Source of the DNA: Candidatus Zipacnadia bacterium
GTDB lineage: Bacteria; Armatimonadota; Zipacnadia; Zipacnadales; Zipacnadaceae
Direction: 5' to 3'
Assembly: GCA_029821455.1 (NCBI GenBank)
Contig: JALGTI010000016.1
Coordinates: 1 to 18,751 of the forward strand
DNA: 18,751 nt
Part shown: piece after piece, positions 1 to 7,548 of the stretch
Numbering within the stretch: the stretch's first letter is position 1
Layout: each line of letters opens with the position of its first letter
Translations under genes and position numbers: made by a program
The notes under the pieces: generated by a model
Told to the model about the DNA's origin: nothing
Seen by the model: only the letters and a program-made list of their open reading frames with translations
Databases searched by the model: none

Positions 1-443
1 CTGCCACGCAAGAACTGGAGCCGTTCGAAGGGTCGAGTCTGGGTGCCGGCCAGTACAAACAGGTCAGTCTGAGCGCAGTTGCGGTTAACCGCGCTGAAGT
101 CAGCCTCGTCAAGTAGCTCCCAGGGCAACGAATAGTGTGCCAGGGCCGACCAGTCAGCCAGCGGTGGCCTTACAACCTCACCAACTACGCCCTCCTCACC
201 TACCTGCCAGACGCAGGCCCATTCGTCTGTGTAGCAGCCTACGCGGTTGGGCTCCCCCTCGGCTCTTTCAGATGTACCATATCGCGCGCCGGGGCCGGTG
301 AAGTCCATAGGAAAGCGTTGCAGGAGGCGCTGCATCTCATCGGCACGATTCATTGCAACCCCTGGCAGAACCCAGAGATCACGCGGCGCACGATCAACAG
401 GCTGGTGCTCTAAGGTGCGCTTGACACGTTCGCGTGATGTCAC
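1..443 (-). CDS. Uroporphyrinogen decarboxylase (URO-D)-superfamily protein, partial (N-terminal part)
   Basis: The reverse strand from a GTG at 443 stays open for 147 codons to the window edge. It begins VTSRERVKRTLEHQPVDRAP, which is the usual opening of the URO-D/MtaA/CmuA-like superfamily (xSRERVxxAlxhxxPDRxP). It continues with a stretch rich in Trp and Asp (DEWACVWQV) and then LPWELLDEADF. Members are either HemE or cobamide-dependent methyl-transfer enzymes. The long insert-rich N-terminus and the lack of haem genes nearby fit the non-HemE, methyltransferase-like branch better, but this is inference. A purine-rich GAAGGGG lies about 10 bases upstream of the GTG. The C-terminal catalytic part is outside the window, so substrate and activity cannot be judged. 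The gene diverges from prfB. Confidence 0.8.
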   Translation of the reverse strand, partial: MTSRERVKRTLEHQPVDRAPRDLWVLPGVAMNRADEMQRLLQRFPMDFTGPGARYGTSERAEGEPNRVGCYTDEWACVWQVGEEGVVGEVVRPPLADWSALAHYSLPWELLDEADFSAVNRNCAQTDLFVLAGTQTRPFERLQFLRG

Positions 444-475
444 AGGTTAAAGCCCCTTCGGATGCGGTCTCTCAT

Positions 476-502
476 ATTATAGTCGGGGGCGGCGCAAGTC
501 AA
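476..502 (-). promoter_or_regulatory. Putative sigma70-type promoter for the URO-D-like gene
   Basis: Reading the minus strand, TTGACT (502-497) is followed by a perfect TATAAT (481-476). The spacer is 15 bases, shorter than the ideal 17. Transcription would start near 469, giving a leader of about 25 bases before the GTG at 443. Confidence 0.45.
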
Positions 503-605
503 TGATCAGATGCCCTGAAATGGTAGGATGAAGGGGGTACGTTGTGCGTTGAGCGCGATAATCCCGGTCATCAGACCATTCGATGTGGTGATTATGGGGC
601 CACTG

Positions 606-614
606 TGGTATGAT
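606..614 (+). promoter_or_regulatory. Putative extended -10 promoter for prfB
   Basis: TGG-TATGAT at 606-614 fits the extended -10 pattern (TGnTATAAT with one mismatch). No good -35 is visible. It lies about 95 bases before the prfB ATG, in the 264-base divergent gap 444-707. That gap otherwise shows no gene and no obvious RNA structure. Confidence 0.35.
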
Positions 615-707
615 TATCCCAGCTTAAGTGCCGCTGAATCGAACTCTTGCGGCAGAGATTTGTCTAAATACACGTGTAAGCCGAGTTTCTTGGCTCTAGG
701 GTGCATT

Positions 708-1824
708 ATGTTAGAAGATTTGCAGACAGAATTGGCGCAGCTTGACAAGACCCTCACAGAAGTGGGGGAGCGTCTTTGACCTGGCCACAAAGCGCCAGGA
801 ACTAGACGCTTTGGCAGCCGAGACCGAGCAGCCGGGCTTCTGGGATGACGTGGAAGCCGCCCAGAAGCAGATGCAGCGCATCAGCCAGGCCAGGCAAGTG
901 GTGGAGCCCTGGGAAGAGCTGAGAGCGCGGCTGGATGACCTGCAAGTGCTGGCCGAACTGGGCATTGAGGAGGGGGATGACAGTGTGGAGGACGAGATCG
1001 CCCGGGGCCTGGCGCAGACTCGGAGCCAACTAGCAGACCTAGAACTGCAGGCGGTGCTGGGTGGTAAGCACGACTCAGCCAACGCGATATTGACCATCAC
1101 GGCGGGGGCCGGTGGCACCGAATCGTGTGACTGGGCTGAGATGCTGGTGCGGATGTATCGGCAGTGGGCCGAAAGACAGGGCTTCAGGTTTGAGGTGGTC
1201 TCGTTCGTGGAAGGGGATGCGGCAGGCTTCCGCAATGTGACGAGCCGAGTAGTGGGGAACTGCGCGTACGGTTACCTGAAGGCTGAGGCAGGTGTGCACC
1301 GGCTGGTGCGGATATCGCCGTTCGATTCATCAAAGCGCCGCCATACCAGCTTTGCGTCAGTAGACGTCATCCCTCAGATTGAGGATGATGAGGAAGTCAG
1401 CATAGACGAGGACGACCTGCGCATAGATACGTTCCGGTCGAGCGGGGCCGGCGGCCAGCATGTCAACAAGACTGATTCGGCGGTGCGAATTACCCACCTT
1501 CCGACAGGGATTGTGGTGCAATGCCAGAACGAGCGCAGCCAGCATGCCAACCGTCGCACGGCAATGCAGGTTCTCAGGGCCAGGCTGGCCCAACTAGAGC
1601 ACGCGGAACGGGCCGAGGAAATAGAGAATCTACGCGGTGAGCGCGGCAAGATTGACTTCGGTAGTCAGATTCGTTCGTACGTGATGATGCCATACACGAT
1701 GGTCAAAGACCATCGCACCAACTTGGAAACTTCTGACGTAGATGGAGTTCTCGATGGCGGAATAGATGAGTTTATACGTGTCTATCTGCAGACCTTAGCT
1801 GGACAGGGTGGTGACGTATCATGA
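708..1824 (+). CDS. prfB: Peptide chain release factor 2 (RF2), expressed by programmed +1 frameshift
   Basis: RF2 recognises UAA and UGA stop codons in the ribosomal A site and triggers peptide release. Translation starts at ATG 708 (MLEDLQTELAQLDKTL), with TAGGGTG just upstream, and runs 23 codons to CTT at 774-776. The ribosome then meets TGA (777-779) and must shift +1 to read GAC at 778. The joined product is 371 residues, close to the 365 of E. coli RF2. Visible hallmarks are the stop-codon-reading SPF motif (about residues 203-205, in ISPFDSSKRRHTSF) and the catalytic GGQ loop (about 248-250, in SGAGGQHVNKTDSAVR). The SPF motif, rather than RF1's PxT, identifies RF2. A plain ORF call starting at ATG 742 would miss the real N-terminus. 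The next gene overlaps the stop codon by four bases (ATGA), which implies translational coupling. Confidence 0.97.
763..780 (+). promoter_or_regulatory. prfB: prfB +1 programmed ribosomal frameshift (recoding) site
   Basis: The site is a Shine-Dalgarno-like GGGGGAG, a 3-base spacer CGT, the slippery CTT (774-776), the in-frame stop TGA (777-779) and a following C. This matches the known RF2 autoregulatory site (SD-like purine run, CUU UGA C). When RF2 is scarce, slow UGA decoding favours the shift and restores RF2. When RF2 is abundant, translation ends after 23 codons. Confidence 0.95.
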
Positions 1825-2468
1825 AGACGGTTTTCGGAGTGTCAGCATTGGTGGTAGTTGCTGGGATTGCAGGTACTGTCATCTATGGTGTTAGCAATGC
1901 TAGCGCCGACCTGACAACAATCAATGTGAAGGTGCAGGAGACGAGCTTCGGTGACCTGGCTGCCGACGCGCTGTGCGACGCCGCCGACACCACCATCAGC
2001 CTGATTGGGGCCAAAAACTTCAAGCCCGGGACCATCCAGGGGGAGGTAACCCAGGCGAAGGTGCGGAGTCTGCTGTCAGTTCCTGATGAAACGTGGGTGG
2101 TCTCACGGCTGACAGGCATTCAGATCAAGGATGCTCTGGAACGGAGTCTGGGGATGCTGCCGAGAGAGAATATCGCGTTCCTGCAGGTCTCAGGGCTGAC
2201 GGTGCTGTACAATCCCGGCGTACCGCGTAACCGACGGGTGATCTCGATCAAGACGGCGGATGGCCCGCTGGAGGAGCAGGAGAGCTATGATGTGGCGATG
2301 CCCCTGTCCCTGGCCAAGGGCGGGTCGGGCTACTTCAAGATCTTCAACGAGAAGCACATCAAACGCCGCAGCAGCCAGGGCCTCGCAGCGGCGATAATGG
2401 CGTTCGTCAACGCTCAGGAAGAGCTGGAATACACTGGCCAGGGGCGTATTAGCCCCAACAAAGGGTAG
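1821..2468 (+). CDS. Secreted stand-alone 5'-nucleotidase C-terminal-domain protein
   Basis: A 215-residue protein with an N-terminal signal peptide: hydrophobic residues about 5-23, then ASA before DLTTINV as a likely cleavage site. The remainder resembles only the C-terminal substrate-binding domain of UshA-type 5'-nucleotidases (ETSFGDLAADAL near the start; RLTGIQIKDALERSL; FLQVSGLTVLYNP; SYDVAMPLSLAKGGSGYFKIF near the end). The N-terminal metallophosphatase domain that carries the metal ligands is absent, so hydrolysis by this protein alone is not expected. The family's NGGGIR-like nucleotide-binding stretch is replaced by LIGAKNFKPG, and GGDGY reads GGSGY, so ligand binding may also have changed. 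It overlaps the prfB stop (ATGA), with GGTGGTGA inside prfB as its ribosome binding site. A terminator follows. Its function is unknown; it may be a periplasmic binding or partner protein. Confidence 0.75.
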   Translation: MKTVFGVSALVVVAGIAGTVIYGVSNASADLTTINVKVQETSFGDLAADALCDAADTTISLIGAKNFKPGTIQGEVTQAKVRSLLSVPDETWVVSRLTGIQIKDALERSLGMLPRENIAFLQVSGLTVLYNPGVPRNRRVISIKTADGPLEEQESYDVAMPLSLAKGGSGYFKIFNEKHIKRRSSQGLAAAIMAFVNAQEELEYTGQGRISPNKG

Positions 2469-2490
2469 AGCTGGCCTCGTGCGAAGGGAG

Positions 2491-2556
2491 GTGGCATCGG
2501 CGTCCCGCCGATGAACTCGTCTTTCACTCCACCCACGAGGGAGACGCTCGTGCCAC
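2491..2556. repeat. Palindromic MITE-like repeat, copy 1 (upstream of rel)
   Basis: A 66-base unit with two hairpins. Hairpin A is CATCGGCG/CGCCGATG with loop TCC; hairpin B is CACGAG/CTCGTG. The outer ends form an imperfect inverted repeat (GTGGCATCGGCGT against GTGGCACGAGCGT). A second copy in the same orientation lies at 4831-4898. The hairpins are highly alike and the spacer between them is variable. No coding capacity is apparent. Confidence 0.85.
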
Positions 2557-2571
2557 ATTGAAATAGGTTAT

Positions 2572-2606
2572 GCGGGTCGGCCACTCTGGTCGGCCCGCTT
2601 GCTTTT
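2572..2606 (+). terminator. Rho-independent terminator of the prfB unit
   Basis: GCGGGTCGGCC pairs with GGTCGGCCCGC over 11 base pairs (two of them G-T wobbles) around the loop ACTCT, followed by TTGCTTTT. It lies about 100 bases after the nucleotidase-C gene and ends just before the rel -10 box, so it separates the two units. Confidence 0.75.
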
Positions 2607-2610
2607 GGTG

Positions 2611-2616
2611 TATAAT
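2611..2616 (+). promoter_or_regulatory. Putative -10 box of the rel promoter
   Basis: A perfect TATAAT lies 49 bases before the rel ATG. The expected -35 position falls inside the terminator stem and matches poorly (GGTCGG), so the promoter would be weak or activator-dependent. Confidence 0.5.
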
Positions 2617-2665
2617 CTATCGCGATCAAGACAAGCGCTGAGATGGACGTAGATCTGAGGGTTCG

Positions 2666-4855
2666 ATGAAAGCGGCGGTCGAAAAGCTAGTTCAGAGGGT
2701 CTCTGGATACTGGCCTGGCGTTGATAAGCAACAGTTGATTGACGCCTACGACCTGGCAGCTCGTGCCCACGCCGGTCAAAAGCGGCTCACCGGCGATCCG
2801 TACATCGTCCATCCCTACGAGGTAAGTTTGATTCTAAGCAGCCTGGAGTCGGACCCGTCCAGCATCGTGGGCGGCCTCTTGCATGACGTGGTGGAGGATA
2901 GCGAGGTACAGATCGAACAGATCGAAGATCAGTTCGGGCCTGTCATCAGCCACCTGGTGGCCGGGGTGACCAAGCTGTCGAAGCTGGATTTCTACAGCCG
3001 TCAGGAAGAGCAGGCCCGCAACCTGCGCAAGATGTTCCTGGCGATGGCCGACGACATTCGTGTCCTGCTCATTAAGCTCAGTGACCGCCTGCACAATATG
3101 CGGACTCTTGACCCGCTGCCGCCAGAGCGCCGCGAGGCAAATGCGCTGGAGACGCTGCATATCTTCGCGCCGTTGGCCCACCGGCTGGGGGTATGGCGCA
3201 TAAAGTGGGAACTGGAGGATCTGGCGCTGAAACACCTGGAGCCTGAGGCGTATGCTGAGATCGTGGCAAAGCTGGGGCAGACTCGGGCGCAGCGGGAACA
3301 ACAGCTAGAGGTGGCCCACGAGATGCTGGCCGACCGCATCAGGGAGGCGGGCATCAACGCCAAAGTTCAAGGCCGCGCGAAGCACATCTACAGCATCCGT
3401 CAGAAGATGCTGAGACAGGACCTGTCGTTCAGTGACCTGGGTGACCTGATAGCACTGCGAGTAATAGCCGAGGAGGTCAGTGACTGTTACGCAGCGCTGG
3501 GGATAGTTCATAGTTTATGGATGCCGATTTCTGGGTTCTTCAGCGACTATATTGCCAAACCTAAGTCCAATGAGTATCAGTCATTGCACACCAAGGTCAT
3601 TGGCCCGCATCAGCAGCCGCTGGAGGTGCAGATACGCACCAGGGAGATGCATCGAAAGGCTGAGTACGGAGTGGCGGCCCACTGGCGGTACAAGGAGGGC
3701 GACAGCGACCCACAGCTCGACCAGCAAGTAGCGTGGCTACGGCAACTGCTGGAGCTAGAGACAGACCTGTCCGAGAGCCACGAGTTCCTGGAACTGCTGC
3801 AACTCGATCTGTTTCGGGACCAGGTGTTCGTGTTTACGCCCCAAGGGGACGTTATTGAACTGCCGCGCGGGGCCGGGCCGATTGATTTTGCTTATCGCAT
3901 CCACACAGAAGTGGGACATCACTGCGTCGGGGCGCGAGTCAATGGCCAGCAGGTTGCCCTTGAGTACCAGTTTGAGAACGGAGATATTGCCGAGATCATA
4001 ACCTCGCCGTCCGCCAAGCCGAGCCGCGATTGGATGCCCATCATCCAGAGCAGCCACGCCAAAGCCAAGGTTCGCAAGTTCCTACGGGAACAGACCCGGG
4101 ATGAGAATATTGAGCAGGGACGTCAGGAGCTAGAGGCGGCCATCAACCGACTTCCAGTGACACAACGCGAGAGGCTGGATCGGGAGAAGTTGGCCGAGGT
4201 GGCCCGGCATCTGAACTACGCTGATGTGGATAGCCTGCTGGCAGCCATAGGTTACGGCGATGTTGATCCGCACACAGTTATTGACCACATCACGGTGCCC
4301 GAGCGGCCTCAGACCCTGGTGGAGGAGGCCCAACTGCTGCTGCCGGAGACGCCGGTCGAGGCACAAAAGCGCGTCACATCGCCCGTTACAGCCAAGGGCG
4401 TTGCGGGGGTGAGCTCGCACCTATCAAAGTGCTGCAACCCGCTGCCGGGCGACGAAATCGTCGGTTATGTCACCCGAGGCAGTGGATTGGCGATTCACCG
4501 CAGCGATTGCAAGAATCTGCAGTACCGCGCCGCGAAGGAGCCGGAGCGGATTGTACCTCTCACCTGGTCCGATGATGCCGCGGATGTTTTCCGGACTGAT
4601 ATTGAGGTCGTCGCTGTTGACAGGGTGGGCTTGCTGTCGCATATCACCGCAGTCATCAGTGAGGCAAATGTTAACATCGCCGCCGCACATGTGGATGCCC
4701 AGGATCACCAGTTGGCCCGCCTGCATCTGACCCTCGACATCAAGCGCCGCGAGGACATCACACACCTGATGGCGCGTATTGAACAACTCATAGATGTCGT
4801 CAGCGTCCGCGAGGTACCTGTCTCGACACAGGTGGCATCGGCGTCTCGCCGATGA
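2666..4855 (+). CDS. rel: Bifunctional (p)ppGpp synthetase/hydrolase, RelA/SpoT (Rel) family
   Basis: This 729-residue long RSH enzyme makes and degrades the stringent-response alarmone (p)ppGpp. The N-terminal HD hydrolase domain keeps its metal-binding residues (H49 in IVHPYEV and HDVVED at about 73-78), so hydrolysis should be active. The synthetase domain has GRAKHIYSIRQKM (about 236), SDYIAKPKSNEYQSLHT (about 302) and EVQIRTREMHRKAEYGVAAHW. A TGS domain follows (about 387-447, VFVFTPQGDVIELPRGAGPIDFAY), then the conserved-cysteine CCNPLPGDEIVGYVTRG region (C589, C590) and a C-terminal ACT domain (about 642-716). With both activities intact it is most like the single Rel of non-proteobacteria. 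GAGGG sits 5 bases before the ATG. The last seven codons and the stop lie inside a dispersed palindromic repeat, so the tail VASASRR was acquired from that repeat. Confidence 0.95.
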   Translation: MKAAVEKLVQRVSGYWPGVDKQQLIDAYDLAARAHAGQKRLTGDPYIVHPYEVSLILSSLESDPSSIVGGLLHDVVEDSEVQIEQIEDQFGPVISHLVAGVTKLSKLDFYSRQEEQARNLRKMFLAMADDIRVLLIKLSDRLHNMRTLDPLPPERREANALETLHIFAPLAHRLGVWRIKWELEDLALKHLEPEAYAEIVAKLGQTRAQREQQLEVAHEMLADRIREAGINAKVQGRAKHIYSIRQKMLRQDLSFSDLGDLIALRVIAEEVSDCYAALGIVHSLWMPISGFFSDYIAKPKSNEYQSLHTKVIGPHQQPLEVQIRTREMHRKAEYGVAAHWRYKEGDSDPQLDQQVAWLRQLLELETDLSESHEFLELLQLDLFRDQVFVFTPQGDVIELPRGAGPIDFAYRIHTEVGHHCVGARVNGQQVALEYQFENGDIAEIITSPSAKPSRDWMPIIQSSHAKAKVRKFLREQTRDENIEQGRQELEAAINRLPVTQRERLDREKLAEVARHLNYADVDSLLAAIGYGDVDPHTVIDHITVPERPQTLVEEAQLLLPETPVEAQKRVTSPVTAKGVAGVSSHLSKCCNPLPGDEIVGYVTRGSGLAIHRSDCKNLQYRAAKEPERIVPLTWSDDAADVFRTDIEVVAVDRVGLLSHITAVISEANVNIAAAHVDAQDHQLARLHLTLDIKRREDITHLMARIEQLIDVVSVREVPVSTQVASASRR

Positions 4856-4898
4856 GTCTTGTCTCCCACCGCACCCACGAGCGAAACGCTCGTGCCAC
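4831..4898. repeat. Palindromic MITE-like repeat, copy 2 (overlaps the rel 3' end)
   Basis: A 68-base copy of the unit at 2491-2556, in the same orientation. Hairpin A is CATCGGCG/CGCCGATG around TCT; hairpin B is a perfect CACGAGCG/CGCTCGTG around AAA. The ends again read GGTGGCA...TGCCAC. The TGA stop of rel (4853-4855) lies in the right arm of hairpin A. Confidence 0.88.
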
Positions 4899-4963
4899 GG
4901 AAGGCCACGCTAACAGCGCTAAATAAACAAGATTGCTGCTCAATGTAGCTGAAATCTAGGTCT

Positions 4964-6721
4964 ATGAAGGATCAGCGACCGATAGCAACAGTGGAGGCAC
5001 GCTGGCGGCAACCGGTGCTGGTTGTGGGCGTGCTGGTGGTGCTGTTTGTGCTCCTGGAGATCGTCTTCCAGAGAGAACTGGCCGACCGATGGATATGGAT
5101 CAACCTGGCAGACGTGGTCATCTTCGGGTACTGCCTGTATCTGGCTGTGCGCGTGAGGCGGCATACTACGCGACTCGGCCAGCCTAGTCCAGTGTCGAGG
5201 GTTGAGTCCGCAACGCTGGTCGGACTGCTGGTTGTTGGGCTACTGACGCTTCCAGCCAGTCTGGTGTGGCTAGAAGCCTTAATGGGCCGGTTTTCCATCA
5301 GCATCTTGTCCAAGTTCCTGCTCATCTATCTCCTGGCGCGGGTGTTTGGGAAGCTTGAGACAGCATATCGGGTGACGTTGGGGTACCGAACCGTTCCGTT
5401 GAACCCCACCGCCACCATCGTGCTGAGCTTCCTGATCGCCATAGTGATCGGCACCGTTCTGCTGAGCCTGCCGGAAGCGGCGGCTGCGGGCCGCTACCTC
5501 GCGCCCATAGATGCTCTCTTCACCGCCACCTCCGCCACCTGTGTGACCGGGCTTATCGTCAAGGACACGCCCACTGACTTTTCGCCGTTCGGTAAGCTCG
5601 TGATAATCCTCCTAATCCAGGCCGGCGGGCTGGGGATTATGACCCTCTCGGGTCTGTTCGGGGCGTTGCTGGGCCGCCGCTTCTCGATCAGTGACCGGCT
5701 CATTCTGGGTGAGACAGTGCTCAGCCACGCACCGCGTCAGCCGGGCCGCACCATCGGCGGCATTGTCATGTTCGCCCTTGTGATGGAGGCAATCGGTGCT
5801 ATGGTGCTGGTCTTGCGGTGGCTAGCGCTGGGCGAGCCGGGGGGCCGGGCGCTGGGGCTAGCAGTATTCCACTCCATCTCAGCATTCTGTAACGCTGGCT
5901 TCTCGCTGTTCTCCGATAGCTTGACGCGGTACGTCGGAGATCCAATCATCAACCTTACGATACTGGCTCTGATTGTGATTGGGGGCCTGGGCTTTCCGGT
6001 GGTTCTAGAAGCATATCAGTGGCTGCGGGCCCGTGGCCGGCAGCGACGCCAGCAGATGTCGCTACATACGAAGCTGGTCTTGACTACCTCGGCCCTTCTG
6101 ATAGGAGCCGGCTTTGTGCTGTTCGTGAACCTGGAGGCCGGTGGGGTGTTGGCTGATCAGCCGACGGCGGCGGCACTGTGGGCCTCGGGCTTTCAGGCAA
6201 TAACACCCAGGACGGCCGGCTTTAGCACCGTAGCGATCGGAGATGTGCGCGATGCCACCCTCCTGGTACTGGTGGGCTTAATGTTCATCGGCGCCAGCCC
6301 TGGCTCGACCGGCGGCGGAATCAAGACATCGAGCTTTGCGGTGCTCGTGCTGTTGGTTCGCTCGATGGCGCGCGGCGAGTCGCAGGCACGGGTCTGGGGA
6401 CGGGCGATCCCGGAGGCTGTGCGGCACCGGGCGTTTGCCGTATTCACCCTGATGCTGTCAGCCGTAATAATGACAACCTTTTTGCTGACTCTGACCGAGC
6501 GGCGAGACTTTGTCGAGCTGCTTTTCGAAGCGGTTTCGGCCCTATGCACCGTCGGCCTCAGTACCGGGGTAACCGCAAGCCTGAGTAAGCTGGGACGGCT
6601 GCTTGTTACCATAGCGATGTTCGTGGGGCGGTTGGGGCCACTCACGTTGGCAATGGCGATCCGCACGCGGGTCCGAGCGGCCACATACAGATATCCTGAT
6701 GAGGACATTATGGTCGGCTGA
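4964..6721 (+). CDS. ktrB: TrkH/KtrB-family potassium uptake channel subunit
   Basis: This is the membrane pore of a Trk/Ktr K+ uptake system, 585 residues. The four pore loops are all recognisable, each with its filter glycine: ATCVTGL (G196), FCNAGFS (G312), RTAGFST (G419) and CTVGLST (G531). The region between pores 3 and 4 has GASPGSTGGGIKTS, the conserved gate-region signature. The TrkH/KtrB core starts near residue 140 (NPTATIVLSFLIAIVIGTV). Before it is an unusual hydrophobic N-terminal extension of about 135 residues with three or four membrane segments, making the protein longer than typical KtrB (about 450). The RCK partner gene begins 14 bases after the stop, so the two form an operon. 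The ATG at 4964 has only a weak AGG upstream. The repeat 4831-4898 sits between rel and this gene. Confidence 0.92.
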   Translation: MKDQRPIATVEARWRQPVLVVGVLVVLFVLLEIVFQRELADRWIWINLADVVIFGYCLYLAVRVRRHTTRLGQPSPVSRVESATLVGLLVVGLLTLPASLVWLEALMGRFSISILSKFLLIYLLARVFGKLETAYRVTLGYRTVPLNPTATIVLSFLIAIVIGTVLLSLPEAAAAGRYLAPIDALFTATSATCVTGLIVKDTPTDFSPFGKLVIILLIQAGGLGIMTLSGLFGALLGRRFSISDRLILGETVLSHAPRQPGRTIGGIVMFALVMEAIGAMVLVLRWLALGEPGGRALGLAVFHSISAFCNAGFSLFSDSLTRYVGDPIINLTILALIVIGGLGFPVVLEAYQWLRARGRQRRQQMSLHTKLVLTTSALLIGAGFVLFVNLEAGGVLADQPTAAALWASGFQAITPRTAGFSTVAIGDVRDATLLVLVGLMFIGASPGSTGGGIKTSSFAVLVLLVRSMARGESQARVWGRAIPEAVRHRAFAVFTLMLSAVIMTTFLLTLTERRDFVELLFEAVSALCTVGLSTGVTASLSKLGRLLVTIAMFVGRLGPLTLAMAIRTRVRAATYRYPDEDIMVG

Positions 6722-6734
6722 GGGAGCGATAATT

Positions 6735-7391
6735 ATGCCTAACCAGCAATTCGCCGTGATAGGCCTGGGACGGTTTGGGGCACAGGTGGCCCGGGGCCTG
6801 TATGGGGGAGGCGCGGAGGTTGTGGGCATTGACGAGGCCCCTGAGCGAGTTGACGAGATCAAGAGCGATGTTACCTCGGCCATCTGTGCCGATGCCACAA
6901 ATCCTGATGTACTAGCCGGCCTGGGTGTGCACGAGTTAGATGCGGTGGTAGTAGCGATGGGCAGAGACGTGGAGGCAAGCATCCTGATAACAGCTCAGCT
7001 CAAGCGAATCGGTGCAAGGGACATCGTGGCGCGGGCCTCCAGCGAATTGCATGCCCAGATCCTCTCGATGGTGGGCGCTGACCGGGTTATCTATCCAGAA
7101 CACGACGCCGGGTCAAGGGTCGTGCGCCTGCTGACCTCGCCTCATATGGTTGAGTTCATTGCCCTGGAGGGGCCATTGGACTTCGCGGTTATCTCCATCC
7201 CGGATAGCTTTGCCAGGCAAAGCCTGCGGGACCTGCAGTTGCCCACGCGCTACGGCATTACCGTGGTCGGCATTCGCTCTGTGGACGGTGAACTGCGGCT
7301 GCCGGAGCCGGACTACCCATTTGCCGAAGGGGACCGCATCTTTGTTGTGGGTAAGGCTGAGGATATGCAGCGCCTGGATCGGCTTGGATAA
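6735..7391 (+). CDS. ktrA: KtrA/TrkA-type RCK regulatory subunit of K+ uptake
   Basis: A 218-residue cytosolic RCK protein that gates the TrkH/KtrB pore in response to nucleotides. The N-terminal RCK_N Rossmann fold has FAVIGLGRFG (GxGxxG at residues 10-15) and an acidic residue ending strand 2 (VVGID, D33), the pattern for NAD(H) or ATP ribose binding. ADATNPDVLAGLG follows. The RCK_C domain covers about residues 140-218 (VVGIRSVDGELRLPEPDYPF, GDRIFVVGKAEDM). The ATG at 6735 is chosen because AGGGAG (6721-6726) lies about 8 bases upstream; the in-frame ATG at 6699 would overlap ktrB and lacks a good site. The length is that of KtrA, with a single RCK unit, rather than the doubled TrkA. Confidence 0.93.
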   Translation: MPNQQFAVIGLGRFGAQVARGLYGGGAEVVGIDEAPERVDEIKSDVTSAICADATNPDVLAGLGVHELDAVVVAMGRDVEASILITAQLKRIGARDIVARASSELHAQILSMVGADRVIYPEHDAGSRVVRLLTSPHMVEFIALEGPLDFAVISIPDSFARQSLRDLQLPTRYGITVVGIRSVDGELRLPEPDYPFAEGDRIFVVGKAEDMQRLDRLG

Positions 7392-7548
7392 GCCCCGGCG
7401 GGCTGCTGGGCCTCGCGGCGAAAAAAACACTCTCCGACAGTGGCAACTTTTTCCAGAACCGGTACTCTAATACGCAATTGCCGACGCTAGGCGCTGATGT
7501 GTTATGGTGCCTGCTAGTCGGGGATTACTATCGTAAGGAGATTGCCTC

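Noticed and set aside
528..707. Upstream 60 codons of the ORF that leads into prfB (starting ATG 528)
   Set aside because: No homology to RF2, and a good ribosome binding site precedes ATG 708; this stretch is leader DNA.
711..1235. 174-codon open frame on the minus strand
   Set aside because: Lies fully across prfB, is Ser-rich low-complexity in character and has no family resemblance; a shadow of the real gene.
6193..6708. 171-codon minus-strand frame
   Set aside because: Antisense to ktrB; Ser/Arg/Thr-rich composition typical of a shadow frame.
7392..7405. AGCCC-CGGC-GGGCT hairpin after ktrA as a terminator
   Set aside because: Short 5-bp stem with no T-run after it; the later A-run lies on the wrong side for the plus strand.
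7478..7508. TTGCCG...TATGGT as a promoter for the DegT-family gene
   Set aside because: Spacing of 19 and two weak boxes; not distinguishable from chance.
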